Shown: positions 11,586-20,698 of the stretch, one piece after another
Layout of the letters: every line of letters begins with the position of its first letter
How positions within the stretch are numbered: position 1 is the stretch's first letter
From: Brachybacterium subflavum
GTDB taxonomy: Bacteria > Actinomycetota > Actinomycetes > Actinomycetales > Dermabacteraceae
DNA: 64,000 bases
Assembly: GCF_009299795.1 (NCBI RefSeq)
Contig: NZ_VIGP01000003.1
Coordinates: 310,001 to 374,000 of the forward strand
Direction of reading: 5' to 3'
The notes under the pieces: generated by a model
The model's database searches: none
What the model was told of the DNA's origin: nothing
Seen by the model: only the letters and a program-made list of their open reading frames with translations
Translations under genes and position numbers: made by a program

Positions 11586-11971
11586 GGCGGACCAGTCGGC
11601 CGGGCAGTCGCGTCTCCGTGCGCATCCTGCGGGATGCGCCGCGGAGCCGAGGAAAGTCCGGGCTCCTTCCGGCACGGTGGTGGGCAACACCCACCCGGAG
11701 CGATCCGCGGGACAGTGCCACAGAGAGCAGACCGCCTGCCCGCAGCCTCGTGCTGCGGGCCGGTAAGGGTGAAAGGGTGGTGCAAGAGACCACCGCGGTC
11801 CTGGTGACAGGGCCGGCACGGCAAACCCCACCGGGAGCAAGGCCAGACAGGGGACGCACGCAGGTCGCCGGACCGAGTCCCCGGGTAGGCCGCTGGAGGT
11901 CGTCGGCAACGGCGATCCGAGAGGGATGACTGCCGATCACAGAACCCGGCTTACAGGCCGGCTGGTCCGCC
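11586..11971 (+). ncRNA. rnpB: RNase P RNA (class A)
   Basis: Catalytic RNA of RNase P, which trims tRNA 5' ends. The terminal helix pairs GGCGGACCAG (11586-11595) with CTGGTCCGCC (11962-11971). Conserved cores are present: GAGGAAAGTCCGGGCTCC at about 11649, CAGAGAGCAGACC at about 11720, GGTAAGGGTGAAAGGGTG at about 11761 and the 3' AGAACCCGGCTTACAGGCC. Length of about 386 bases is normal for actinobacteria. Both strands of this interval are open in several frames, but none is coding. Confidence 0.96.
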
Positions 11972-11980
11972 CCGGCGCCC

Positions 11981-11998
11981 CGGGGCACGGAAGCCCCG
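11981..11998 (+). terminator. Hairpin following rnpB
   Basis: CGGGGC / GCCCCG with 6-base loop ACGGAA begins 10 bases after the RNase P terminal helix. It lies within the gap to the convergent ppgK stop and may end either transcript. Confidence 0.4.
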
Positions 11999-12024
11999 TC
12001 CGGCTGCTGCCCTTCCTCATGCGG

Positions 12025-12804
12025 TCAGTCCTTCTTCTTCTCCTTCTTGGCCTTCTTGCGCTCCTTGCGGGCGAGCACGGCCGCGCCGATGATCCCGGCC
12101 TCGTTGCGCAGCCCCGCGGGGACGATGGGGGCCTTCAGGTCCAGCAGCGGCAGGAACTTCTCGTGCTTCTTCGAGACCCCGCCGCCGACGATGATCAGAT
12201 CCGGCGTGAACAGGAACTCGAGCAGCTCGTAGTAGCCCTGCAGCCGCTCGGCCCACTCCGCCCAGCTCAGGTGGCCGCGCTCGCGCGCCGAGTCGGCCAT
12301 GTGCTTCTCGTAGCTCTCGCCCTTGTACAGGATGTGGCCGAGCTCGGTGTTCGGCACGAGCTCGCCGTCGTTGAACAGCGCACTGCCCACGCCCGTGCCG
12401 AGCGTCGTCATGAGGACGACGCCCTTCTGCCCGGCCCCCGCCCCGAACTCCATCTCGGCGATGCCCGCGGCGTCCGCATCGTTGACGACGAACACGTCGT
12501 GGCCGGTGCGCTCGGTCAGCAGCGCGTCCACGTCCGTGCCGATCCAGGAGGCGTCGACGTTCGCCGCGGTCTTCGCGACGCCGTGCTGGATGACTGCGGG
12601 GAAGGTCACGCCCACCGGCATGTCCTCGTCGATGTCGAAGGAGCCGATGAGCTGCGCGACGGTGTCGGCGACAGCATCGGGCACCGAGGGCTGCGGGGTC
12701 GGGATGCGCAGTCGGTCGTCGGCGAGCCTGCCCTTCTTCAGGTTCACCGGGGCGCCCTTGATGCCGCTGCCGCCGATATCGATGCCGAATGCTTCCTTGC
12801 TCAT
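12025..12804 (-). CDS. ppgK: Polyphosphate glucokinase
   Basis: Phosphorylates glucose using polyphosphate (and often ATP), an actinobacterial ROK-related enzyme. The 259-residue protein has the phosphate-binding GIDIGGSGIKGAPV at residues ~7-20, the glucose/phosphate motif TTLGTGVGSALF and the C-terminal DLIIVGGGVSKKHEKF. The last 15 residues are a strongly basic Lys tail that could aid polyphosphate binding (inference). ATG at 12804 has GAGGAGA upstream. It converges on rnpB. Confidence 0.93.
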   Translation of the reverse strand: MSKEAFGIDIGGSGIKGAPVNLKKGRLADDRLRIPTPQPSVPDAVADTVAQLIGSFDIDEDMPVGVTFPAVIQHGVAKTAANVDASWIGTDVDALLTERTGHDVFVVNDADAAGIAEMEFGAGAGQKGVVLMTTLGTGVGSALFNDGELVPNTELGHILYKGESYEKHMADSARERGHLSWAEWAERLQGYYELLEFLFTPDLIIVGGGVSKKHEKFLPLLDLKAPIVPAGLRNEAGIIGAAVLARKERKKAKKEKKKD

Positions 12805-12940
12805 CGTCTCTCCTCGCACGGGCCGCGAGCCGGGCGTCGCGGGCCTTCCGAATGCGCTCCGTCCGGGCCAGTGCCCGTGAGCTGAGGACAGTGTGACAGA
12901 GCGGAGGGGATCATCCGGACATCGCCCGCGCGCGGGATCG

Positions 12941-13828
12941 TCAGACGACGGTCAGCAGCTCGTAGCCGTCCTCGGTGATCACGAGGGTGTGCTCGAACTG
13001 GGCGGTGAAGGAGCGGTCCCTCGTGACCACCGTCCAGCCGTCGTCCCACTGCTCCCAGTCCTGGGAGCCGAGGGTGACCATCGGCTCGACGGTGAAGGTC
13101 ATGCGCTGCTCGATCACGTCGTCGAACATCGGCGCGGAATCATAGTGGGGGATCACCAGGCCGTTGTGGAAGCCCTCGGCGACGCCGTGGCCGGTGTAGT
13201 CGTGCACGGACTCGTAGCCGAAGCGGCCCACGTACTTCTCGATGACCCGGCCGATCACGTTGACCTGCCGGCCGGGGCGGCCGGCGCGGATGCCGCGCAT
13301 CATGGCCTCCTCGCTGCGCTCGACGAGCTCGGCGACGCGCGGATCGACCTCTCCGATCAGGAAGGTCGCGTTGGTGTCGCCGTGCACGCCGTTCGTGAAG
13401 GCGGTGACGTCGACGTTGAGGATGTCGCCCTCCTGCATCACCGTGGAGTCCGGGATGCCGTGGCAGATGACCTCGTTGAGGCTGGTGCACACGGACTTCG
13501 GGAATCCCAGGTAGCCGAGCGGCGAGGGGTACGCGCCGTGGGAGACGATCACGTCATGGACGACGGCGTCGATGTCGTCGGTCGTGGCGCCCGGGACGGC
13601 GGCCTCGCCCGCCGCCTGCAGCGCGAGAGCGGCGATGCGGGACGGCTCGCGCATGCGCTCGATGATCTCCGGGGTCTGCACGTGGGGACCGGAGTCGGAG
13701 ACCGCCTCGTCCTTGCCCACGTACTCCGGACGCTCGATCGAGGCCGGCACCACCCGTGAGGGGCCGACCGTCCCGGGAACCAGGACCTCACGGCCCTCCG
13801 GGCGGATCCATCGCTGCTCTACAGTCAT
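12941..13828 (-). CDS. map: Methionine aminopeptidase, type I
   Basis: Removes initiator methionine from nascent proteins. The 295-residue protein has an N-terminal extension of ~45 residues, typical of the actinobacterial long form (MapB-like). Metal ligands are visible in order: Asp in [10 protein letters not shown], Asp in [11 protein letters not shown], His in [10 protein letters not shown], Glu in [10 protein letters not shown] and Glu in [25 protein letters not shown] contains the substrate-site His. ATG start at 13828, with GTGAGAG further upstream. It is divergent from the small SPOR-like gene, 37 bases away, so the promoters overlap. Confidence 0.95.
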   Translation of the reverse strand: MTVEQRWIRPEGREVLVPGTVGPSRVVPASIERPEYVGKDEAVSDSGPHVQTPEIIERMREPSRIAALALQAAGEAAVPGATTDDIDAVVHDVIVSHGAYPSPLGYLGFPKSVCTSLNEVICHGIPDSTVMQEGDILNVDVTAFTNGVHGDTNATFLIGEVDPRVAELVERSEEAMMRGIRAGRPGRQVNVIGRVIEKYVGRFGYESVHDYTGHGVAEGFHNGLVIPHYDSAPMFDDVIEQRMTFTVEPMVTLGSQDWEQWDDGWTVVTRDRSFTAQFEHTLVITEDGYELLTVV

Positions 13829-13865
13829 GGGGGCAGTCTCTCACCGCAGACGTCAGGAGCAGTCG

Positions 13866-14048
13866 ATGAGCCCGAGCGAGTTCTACTACAACATGGACAC
13901 CGGCGAGGTCGAGGAGGGCAAGCAGTCCTCGGGCAGCGAGCTCATGGGTCCCTACCCGACCCGCGAGAAGGCGGCGTCCGCGCTGAGGACCGCCGCCCAG
14001 CGCAACGAGGCCTGGGAGGGCGAGGACCAGGACTGGGACGAGGAGTGA
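13866..14048 (+). CDS. Small SPOR-like conserved actinobacterial protein
   Basis: 60-residue acidic protein: SEFYYNMDTGEVEEGKQSS, then MGPYPTREKAASALRTA and an acidic C-terminus rich in Glu, Asp and Trp. The pattern of aromatic strand, GPYPTREKA and helix resembles a single SPOR-like fold; similar short proteins are found beside map in many actinobacteria (from memory). No signal peptide. ATG at 13866 has AGGAG upstream. The function is unknown. Confidence 0.8.
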   Translation: MSPSEFYYNMDTGEVEEGKQSSGSELMGPYPTREKAASALRTAAQRNEAWEGEDQDWDEE

Positions 14049-14081
14049 GGCGTCCCCGCGGCCGTCACCCGAGCGAGGAGC

Positions 14082-14921
14082 TCACTCGAAGGAGTGCTCG
14101 GCCGTGGGGTACTCCCGGCTCTCGACGGCGGTGCGGTACTCGCCCGCGGCGCGCAGCAGCTCGCCGCGCAGATCGGCGAAGCGCCGCACGAAGCGGCCCT
14201 CGAAGCCGGAGAGACCCGCCATGTCCTGCCACACGAGCACCTGCCCGTCGCAGTCGGGGCCGGCGCCGATCCCGATCGTGGGGATCTCGAGGAACTCGGT
14301 GATGCGTCCGGCGACCTCGCTGGGCACGAGCTCGAGGACGACGGCGAAGGCGCCCGCCTCCTGCAGCGCCTGGGCATCCTCGGCGAGACTGTCCGCGGCA
14401 GCGTGATCGCGACCCTGCACGCGGTGCCCGGAGAGCGCGTTGACCGACTGGGGCGTGAAGCCCAGGTGGCCCATGACCGGGATCCCGGCGTCGACCAGAG
14501 CGCGGACGGTGTCGGCGCGCGCGGCGCCGCCCTCGAGCTTCACGGCCTCGGCGCCCGCGCGCAGGAGCTCGACGCCGTGGCGCACGGCCTCGGCGGCGTC
14601 GACCTGGTAGGTGCCGAAGGCGAGGTCCGCGACCACCAGGGGACGGCGCACGGCGCGGGAGACGGCGCCGGTGAACGTCAGCATGTCCTGGTGGGTGGTG
14701 TGCACGGTCGAGTCATAGCCGAGCACGGTGGTTCCGGCGGAGTCGCCCACCAGCAGCACGTCGATCCCGGCCTCCTCGAAGACCTGCGCGCTGAGCGCGT
14801 CGTACGAGGTGAGCATCGAGAAGGTGCGTCCGGCGTCCTTCGCCTCCTGGAGGTGGCGCAGGCGCACCTTCGCGGGGCGGTGGGACCGCTCGGAGGGCAT
14901 CGGGACGGCGGACGTGTTCAC
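14082..14921 (-). CDS. panB: PanB, 3-methyl-2-oxobutanoate hydroxymethyltransferase
   Basis: First step of pantothenate synthesis: adds a hydroxymethyl group from methylenetetrahydrofolate to 2-oxoisovalerate. The 279-residue protein has MLTSYDALSAQVFEEAGID, the metal/substrate motif VGDSAGTTVLGYDSTVHTT, EAVKLEGG with its Lys and Glu, MGHLGFTPQS and IPTIGIGAGPDCDGQVLV. I chose GTG at 14921 because GGAGGATCC lies directly upstream; the open frame continues for 70 codons 5' without family similarity. Neighbours are unrelated and panC/panD are not in view. Confidence 0.95.
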   Translation of the reverse strand: MNTSAVPMPSERSHRPAKVRLRHLQEAKDAGRTFSMLTSYDALSAQVFEEAGIDVLLVGDSAGTTVLGYDSTVHTTHQDMLTFTGAVSRAVRRPLVVADLAFGTYQVDAAEAVRHGVELLRAGAEAVKLEGGAARADTVRALVDAGIPVMGHLGFTPQSVNALSGHRVQGRDHAAADSLAEDAQALQEAGAFAVVLELVPSEVAGRITEFLEIPTIGIGAGPDCDGQVLVWQDMAGLSGFEGRFVRRFADLRGELLRAAGEYRTAVESREYPTAEHSFE

Positions 14922-15201
14922 GGGGATCCTCCACGGGGCAACGGATGCGGAGCCCGGCCGACCCGGCCAGGGCCGTCCCAGCCTAGCCGCCGCAGGGCGC
15001 CGTCGGCCGCCCGGAGCGGGCAGTCGGCTCGGCGGAGGGATCGCGGCCCTCGCTCCCAGCAGTCCGACCACCGGGGTCGCTGCCCGGATCGGTCCCATGG
15101 GCAGTTCTCCCCATGGCGGGCTCCCAGGGTCCATGCAAGTATTCAGTCACTCGGCGGTCACAACCGTGGCCGGCACTCACCGAATCACGAGGGGTAGAAC
15201 G

Positions 15202-15885
15202 ATGAAGACCAGGATCCGAGGAATCGCGAAGGGCCTCGCCGTGGGGACCGGCTCGCTCGCGCTGGCGCTCTCGCTCGCCGCGTGCGGCGGCAGCAGCTCC
15301 GATGACGCGTCGGGCGATGACGGCGGCAAGATCAACGCAGGGGATTCCTCCGACTCCGACGCCAGCGGCGACGACGCCTCGGCCGCCGACGACACGAGCT
15401 CGGACGAGGCCAGCGACGACTCTTCGTCCTCCGACGACGCGTCGGCCTCCGGCGACAGCTCGGACGACTCCTCGAGCGATGATTCGAGCGCCTCGGACGA
15501 CTCCTCCTCGGATGACTCCTCCTCCGACGACTCCTCCGGCAAGGAGATCACGAAGAACGACGAGAAGGCCGCCGTCAAGAACCTCAAGAGCTTCTACGTC
15601 GCCATGGACGACGACGACTACGAGAAGGCGTGCAAGTACGTCAAGAAGGAAGACTCGATGGGGCTCACCGACGAGACCTGCGCGAGCACCCTCGAGCAGG
15701 CGTCGGGCAGCTACCCGGACGACATCGCCAAGTACATCGACCAGGTCGACTTCAAGACCAAGCCCAAGGGAAGCGACACGATCGTCGTGACCGTCAGCGG
15801 CGCGGGGGACCAGAAGCTCTACATGGCCCGTGACGACGACGGCGAGTTCCGCATCGATCTCCTGCAGACGGGGATGGATTCCTGA
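15202..15885 (+). CDS. Putative lipoprotein with a Ser/Asp-rich linker
   Basis: 227-residue secreted protein. The signal peptide ends in the lipobox LSLAACGGSS, so Cys32 should be lipidated and the protein anchored outside the membrane. Residues ~35-115 are an extremely Ser/Asp-rich, disordered and acidic tether with repeated SSDDSS units. A folded domain of ~110 residues follows (KNDEKAAVKNLKSFYVAMDDDDYEKACKYV...), with two Cys that could form a disulfide, resembling a small NTF2/DUF4878-like fold (inference). A 46-base perfect palindrome terminates the gene. The function is unknown. Confidence 0.82.
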   Translation: MKTRIRGIAKGLAVGTGSLALALSLAACGGSSSDDASGDDGGKINAGDSSDSDASGDDASAADDTSSDEASDDSSSSDDASASGDSSDDSSSDDSSASDDSSSDDSSSDDSSGKEITKNDEKAAVKNLKSFYVAMDDDDYEKACKYVKKEDSMGLTDETCASTLEQASGSYPDDIAKYIDQVDFKTKPKGSDTIVVTVSGAGDQKLYMARDDDGEFRIDLLQTGMDS

Positions 15886-15908
15886 GGCTGAGCCTCGAGC
15901 ACCTCACC

Positions 15909-15954
15909 ACGGCGAGAGGGGCGGGCACCGCGCGGTGCCCGCCCCTCTCGCCGT
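15909..15954 (+). terminator. Strong terminator after the lipoprotein gene
   Basis: A perfect 46-base inverted repeat (23-base arms, centre at 15931/15932) begins 24 bases after the stop. Its base flanks do not pair further. No T-run follows, as is common for high-GC actinobacteria. Confidence 0.75.
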
Positions 15955-16026
15955 CTGCGCGCCCGCACGGCTCCACTGCCACGTGCGACGGTCCGCCGGA
16001 GCGCACCCATGCGGCACACTGGACCC

Positions 16027-17364
16027 ATGGAACGCCACCACGATGCTGTCCTGCGCACGGTCGCCGAGAAGGACGTGCGGTTCATCCGCCTCTGGTTCTG
16101 CGACGTGGTGGGGACGCTGAAGTCCATCGCGATCTCGCCGGAGGACCTCGAGACAGCGTTCGACGAGGGCATCGGCATCGACGGCTCCACGATCGAGGGC
16201 TTCACCCGGGCCTATGAGTCAGACATGCTGCTGCGTCCGGACCCCGCGACCTTCCAGATGCTGCCGTGGCGCGGCGAGGTCGAGGGCACCGGCAGGATGA
16301 TGTGCGACGTCCTCACGCCCGACGGCGAGCCCGCCGCCTCCGACCCTCGCCGCGTGCTGCGCCAGGTCGCCGACCGCGCCGCCGACCAGGGCCTCGACCT
16401 CTACGCGCACCCCGAGATCGAGTTCTACCTGTTCAAGGAGCCGTGGGCGCCGGGGCGCCCGCTGCAGCCCGTCGACAACGCCGGCTACTTCGACCATGTC
16501 CACAAGGGGCAGGGCCAGGACTTCCGCCGCACGGTCATCAAGTACCTCGAGCAGATGAACATCCAGGTCGAGTTCTCGCACCACGAGAACGGGCCCGGGC
16601 AGAACGAGATCGATCTGCGCTACGCCGATGCGCTCACCACGGCCGACAACATCCTGAGCTTCCGCACCGTGGTCAAGGAGGTCGCCCTGGGCATGGATCA
16701 GGTCGCGACCTTCATGCCCAAGCCGATGATCGAGCATCCCGGCTCGGGCATGCACACCCATCTCTCGATGTTCCAGGGCGGCCGCAACGCCTTCCACGAG
16801 CCCGGTGCCGAATACGGACTCTCGCGCACGGGCCGCCAGTTCATCGCCGGCCTGCTGCGCCACGCCTCCGAGTACTGCGCCGTCACCAACCAGTTCGTGA
16901 ACTCCTACAAGCGCCTGTGGGGCGCGCAGGAGGCGCCGAGCTTCATCACCTGGGGGCACAACAACCGGTCGGCGCTGGTCCGCGTGCCCTTCCACAAGCC
17001 CACCAAGGGCACAAGCTCGCGCGTCGAGTTCCGCGGCACCGACTCCTCGTGCAATCCCTACCTGGCCTTCGCCGTGCTCTTCGCCGCCGGCCTGAAGGGC
17101 GTCGAGGAGGAGTACGAGCTGCCCGAGGGCGCGGAGGACACCGTCTGGGAGCTCACCGACCGCGAGCGCCGCACCATGGGCATCGAGCCGCTGCCCACCG
17201 ACCTCTACCGCGCGCTCGAGGTCTTCGAGAGCAGCGAGCTGATGGCCGAGACCCTCGGTGAGCAGGTCTTCGAGTTCTTCCTGCGCAACAAGCACGACGA
17301 GTGGCGGCGCTACCGCGAGCAGGTCACCTCGCGCGAGCTCGAGACGTCCTTCTTCGCAGGATGA
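16027..17364 (+). CDS. glnA2: Glutamine synthetase GlnA2-type
   Basis: Glutamine synthetase family protein, 445 residues. Motifs include IDGSTIEGF near the N-terminus, EIEFYLF for metal binding, FMPKPMIEHPGSGMHTHLS and the ATP/glutamate-site region ending in SRVEFRGTDSSCNPYLA. It lacks the adenylylation loop with NLYELPPEE, which the second synthetase in this window has. Placement directly before glnE matches glnA2-glnE of Mycobacterium (Rv2222c-Rv2221c). In Streptomyces such paralogues can be poor glutamine synthetases, so enzymatic activity is not assured. ATG start at 16027; the stop overlaps the glnE start. Confidence 0.92.
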   Translation: MERHHDAVLRTVAEKDVRFIRLWFCDVVGTLKSIAISPEDLETAFDEGIGIDGSTIEGFTRAYESDMLLRPDPATFQMLPWRGEVEGTGRMMCDVLTPDGEPAASDPRRVLRQVADRAADQGLDLYAHPEIEFYLFKEPWAPGRPLQPVDNAGYFDHVHKGQGQDFRRTVIKYLEQMNIQVEFSHHENGPGQNEIDLRYADALTTADNILSFRTVVKEVALGMDQVATFMPKPMIEHPGSGMHTHLSMFQGGRNAFHEPGAEYGLSRTGRQFIAGLLRHASEYCAVTNQFVNSYKRLWGAQEAPSFITWGHNNRSALVRVPFHKPTKGTSSRVEFRGTDSSCNPYLAFAVLFAAGLKGVEEEYELPEGAEDTVWELTDRERRTMGIEPLPTDLYRALEVFESSELMAETLGEQVFEFFLRNKHDEWRRYREQVTSRELETSFFAG

Positions 17365-20300
17365 CCCCGCGGCCCCCGTCCCCCTCGCCCTCGACCGCGT
17401 CCTCGTCGGCCGAGCCGCCGAGCACGACCGGCGCCCTGGCGCGCCTCGGCTTCACCCGCACCGACCGTGTCCAGCGCTTCCTGGCCGAGCCCGCCCTCGC
17501 GGGCCTCGGCCCGCGGGCGGCGGAGGCCATCGGCCGCGTACCGGACCCCGACGAGGCCGTCCTCGGCCTGCTCCGCTTCGCAGAGGCCTCCCTCGAGGCG
17601 GGCCACGAGCGCGAGCTCGGCGAGCTGCTCGGCAGCGTCGGGGAGCGAGGCGGCCCGGGGGAGCGGCTGATCCGGGTGCTGGGCACCTCGGTGGCCCTCG
17701 GCGACTTCCTGACCCGCCACCCGGATCGGGCCGTCGCCCTGCACAGCGACGAGGACACGCTGACACTCGACGCGGCGGACGTCCGCGCGCGCATGCTCGG
17801 CGCGGTCGGCGCCGTCGCGGGCGCCGAGATCCCGCTCGCCTCGCTCAGCGGCCGCGAGGGCCGCGACGCCCTGCGCATCGCCTACCACGAGCGGCTCCTG
17901 CAGATCGCCGCGGCCGATGTCACCGCTCCCGATCCCGTCGCCATCCAGCCCTATGTCTCCGCGTCCCTCGCCGACCTCGCGGGCGCGTCCCTCGAGGCCG
18001 CGCTCGCGATCGCCCGCACGGCCGTCGACGACCAGGAGACCGTGCGCCTCGCCGTCCTCGCGATGGGCAAGACCGGGGCCCGCGAGCTGAACTTCATCTC
18101 CGACGTGGACGTCGTCTACGTCGCGGCTCCCGCCGCCGAGGACGTCGACGAGCGCACCATGACCGCTGTCGGCTCCGCCCTCTGCCGCGAGCTCGCCCGG
18201 GTGTGCGCGGACCGCACCGGCGAGGGGTCCCTGTGGCAGGTCGATGCGAACCTGCGGCCGGAGGGCAAGGACGGCGAGCTGGTGCGCTCCCTGGACTCCT
18301 ACCGCCGCTACTACCAGCGCTGGGCGGAGTCCTGGGAGTTCCAGGCCCTGCTGAAGGCCCGCTTCGTCGCGGGCGACGCGGAGCTCGGCCGCGCCTTCGA
18401 GGAGATGGTCGAGCCCTGGATCTGGCAGGCCTCGACCCGCGACGGCTTCGTCGAGGACAGCCGCGCCATGCGCCGACGCGTCATCGCCCACATCCCGCAC
18501 GCGGAGGCCGACCGCAACATCAAGCTCGGCCCGGGCGGACTGCGCGACGTCGAGTTCACCGTGCAGCTGCTGCAGATGGTCCACGGGCGCACCGACGAGT
18601 CCCTGCATGTGCGAGGCACCCTGCCGGCCCTCGAGCGCCTGGGTGCGGGCGGCTACATCTCCCGTCGCCACGTCGTCGAGCTCGACGGCGCGTACCGCTT
18701 CCTGCGCACCGTCGAGCACCGGCTGCAGCTGCATCGCATGCGACGCACCCAGGTGCTGCCCACGGCGGAGGCAGACCTGCGACGCCTCGCACGCAGCGTC
18801 CACATCGCGCCGCAGGACTTCCGGGGGGTCTACGAGCGCACCCGGCGCCGCGTGCGCCAGCTGCACGAGGAGATCTTCTACCGACCGCTGCTGCTGACCG
18901 CCTCGCAGCTCAGCGACGACGAGGTGCGGCTCTCGGCCGAGTCCGCGCGGGCCCGGCTCGCGGCGATCGGCTACCGGGACCCGCGCCGGGCCGTGGACCA
19001 CATCCGGGCGCTCACCGAAGGCATCTCCCGGCGCGCCGCGATCCAGCGCCAGCTGCTGCCGGCGCTGCTCGAATGGTTCGCCGACGGGATCGATCCCGAC
19101 CTGGGTCTGCTCGCGTTCCGCCGGCTCTCGGACACCATCGGCTCGGCGCACTGGTACCTTGCCCTGCTGCGCGACAGCGGCGTCGCCGCCCGGCGCCTGA
19201 CCCGCGTGCTCTCGAGCTCCCGGTTCGTCGGTGAGCAGCTCGAGAAGATCCCCGAAGCCGTGCGCTGGCTGGGCCGCGACGACACCCTGCGCCCGCTCAG
19301 CCGGGAGAAGCTGCACGAGGAGTTCCTCGCCGTCATCCGCCGCGTCGATTCCATCGAATCCGCACAGGACCTGCTGCGACGCGCCCGCCTGCGCGAGCTG
19401 CTGCGGATCTCCATGGCCCACCTGCTGGGGCTGCTCGACGCGCGCGCCGCCGCCCGCGGCCTCACCGACCTCGCCGAGGCCGTCCTCGAGGCGGGCCTCC
19501 TGGTCGCCTACCACGCGGTCGCGCGCGAGCGCGGGGCGATCGGCGAGGACGTCGCCCCGGTGCGCGACGACCTCGAGCTCAGCGCCCGCGACCTGCGCGA
19601 GAGGCGCTCGGACCCCTCGCGGGCGCTCGGCGTGGAGATGGCCCTCGTGGCGATGGGCAGCTTCGGGGCCCGCGAGATGGGCTACGCCTCCGACGCCGAC
19701 GTCCAGTTCGTCTTCGCCGACCGCGGCGCGGGGGAGCAGGCCGGCACGATCGCCGTCGCGATCGCGACCCAGGTGCAGCGGATCCTCAACGCGCCCTCGG
19801 CCGGTGCGGACATGAAGGTCAACGCCGATCTGCGGCCCGAGGGGCGCAACGGGCTGCTCGCCCGCAGCCTCGACGCCTGGCGCGACTACTACCGGCGCGA
19901 CGCCCTGACCTGGGAGAAGCAGGCCCTCGTGCGCGCACGCGTCGTGGTCGCCTCGCGAGATCTGCAGGAGCAGATCGAGGCCGCCATGGACCTCCACCGC
20001 TATCCCCGCGGCGGCCTCGGGGCGTCGGCCCGACGGGAGATCGCGACCATGAAGGCGCGCGTGGAGTCCGAGCGCCTGCCCCGCGGCACGGATCCGGCCC
20101 GTCATCTCAAGCTCGGCCGCGGCAGCATGACCGACGTCGAGTGGGTGGCCCAGCTGCTCGTGCTCGAGCACGGGCACGAGGTCCCCGAGCTGCGCAGCCC
20201 CACGACCCTGCGGATCCTCGAGGAGGCCCGACGCGCGGAACTGCTCACGCCGCGGCAGCAGGAGGACCTCACGGGGGCCTGGACCCTCGCCTGGCAGATG

Positions 20301-20492
20301 CGCCGCGCGATCTTCCTGTGGCGCGGCCGCGAGGGCGACGTGCTCCCCGCCGACCGCATCGATCTCTACGCGGTCGCGGTGCTCGTGGACGGCGATGAGG
20401 GCAGCGCCTCCGAGCTCGAGGAGAACTATCTGCGCGCCACCCGCCACGCGCGCACCGTCGCCGAGGAGATCATCTTCGGCGACGGCGACTGA
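17361..20492 (+). CDS. glnE: GlnE, glutamine synthetase adenylyltransferase/deadenylyltransferase
   Basis: Bifunctional enzyme that attaches and removes AMP on a tyrosine of glutamine synthetase. It is 1043 residues, the usual length. Both nucleotidyltransferase domains are visible: MGKTGARELNFISDVDV at about residues 234-250 and MGSFGAREMGYASDADV at about 764-780. Each is followed by an EGKDGELVRSLDSY or EGRNGLLARSLDAW motif. The start ATG overlaps the glnA2 stop by 4 bases. Its likely target is the GlnA encoded at 23680-25110, which retains the modifiable tyrosine. Confidence 0.97.
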   Translation: MTPRPPSPSPSTASSSAEPPSTTGALARLGFTRTDRVQRFLAEPALAGLGPRAAEAIGRVPDPDEAVLGLLRFAEASLEAGHERELGELLGSVGERGGPGERLIRVLGTSVALGDFLTRHPDRAVALHSDEDTLTLDAADVRARMLGAVGAVAGAEIPLASLSGREGRDALRIAYHERLLQIAAADVTAPDPVAIQPYVSASLADLAGASLEAALAIARTAVDDQETVRLAVLAMGKTGARELNFISDVDVVYVAAPAAEDVDERTMTAVGSALCRELARVCADRTGEGSLWQVDANLRPEGKDGELVRSLDSYRRYYQRWAESWEFQALLKARFVAGDAELGRAFEEMVEPWIWQASTRDGFVEDSRAMRRRVIAHIPHAEADRNIKLGPGGLRDVEFTVQLLQMVHGRTDESLHVRGTLPALERLGAGGYISRRHVVELDGAYRFLRTVEHRLQLHRMRRTQVLPTAEADLRRLARSVHIAPQDFRGVYERTRRRVRQLHEEIFYRPLLLTASQLSDDEVRLSAESARARLAAIGYRDPRRAVDHIRALTEGISRRAAIQRQLLPALLEWFADGIDPDLGLLAFRRLSDTIGSAHWYLALLRDSGVAARRLTRVLSSSRFVGEQLEKIPEAVRWLGRDDTLRPLSREKLHEEFLAVIRRVDSIESAQDLLRRARLRELLRISMAHLLGLLDARAAARGLTDLAEAVLEAGLLVAYHAVARERGAIGEDVAPVRDDLELSARDLRERRSDPSRALGVEMALVAMGSFGAREMGYASDADVQFVFADRGAGEQAGTIAVAIATQVQRILNAPSAGADMKVNADLRPEGRNGLLARSLDAWRDYYRRDALTWEKQALVRARVVVASRDLQEQIEAAMDLHRYPRGGLGASARREIATMKARVESERLPRGTDPARHLKLGRGSMTDVEWVAQLLVLEHGHEVPELRSPTTLRILEEARRAELLTPRQQEDLTGAWTLAWQMRRAIFLWRGREGDVLPADRIDLYAVAVLVDGDEGSASELEENYLRATRHARTVAEEIIFGDGD

Positions 20493-20698
20493 TCGGCCCC
20501 GGTTCGTCGGGCATCGCGAGCGGCCGGCGGGGCTGTGGTCGGATGAGGACGTGGACGGACGGAACCCCGAGGGATGAGGACGCCGACGGGAGAGCGAGCA
20601 CACATCCGTCGCCCGCCCGTCCACAGCGTCCCGCCCGGGGGCGGCCGATCGCCGTACCCTGAGCAGGGCCGTCCCGTCCGTCGTCCCTCCGAGGAGCC

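Noticed and set aside
8769-11909. 1046-codon open frame on the minus strand across sufU, the Nif3-like gene and yaaA
   Set aside because: It is antisense to well supported genes and runs into yaaA in another frame. Composition is Arg/Pro/Ala-rich with no family motif, typical of GC-rich shadow frames.
15400-15545. Ser/Asp repeat block of the lipoprotein gene as an unusual DNA element
   Set aside because: The repetition follows from Ser and Asp codons and the frame is kept; a disordered tether explains it.
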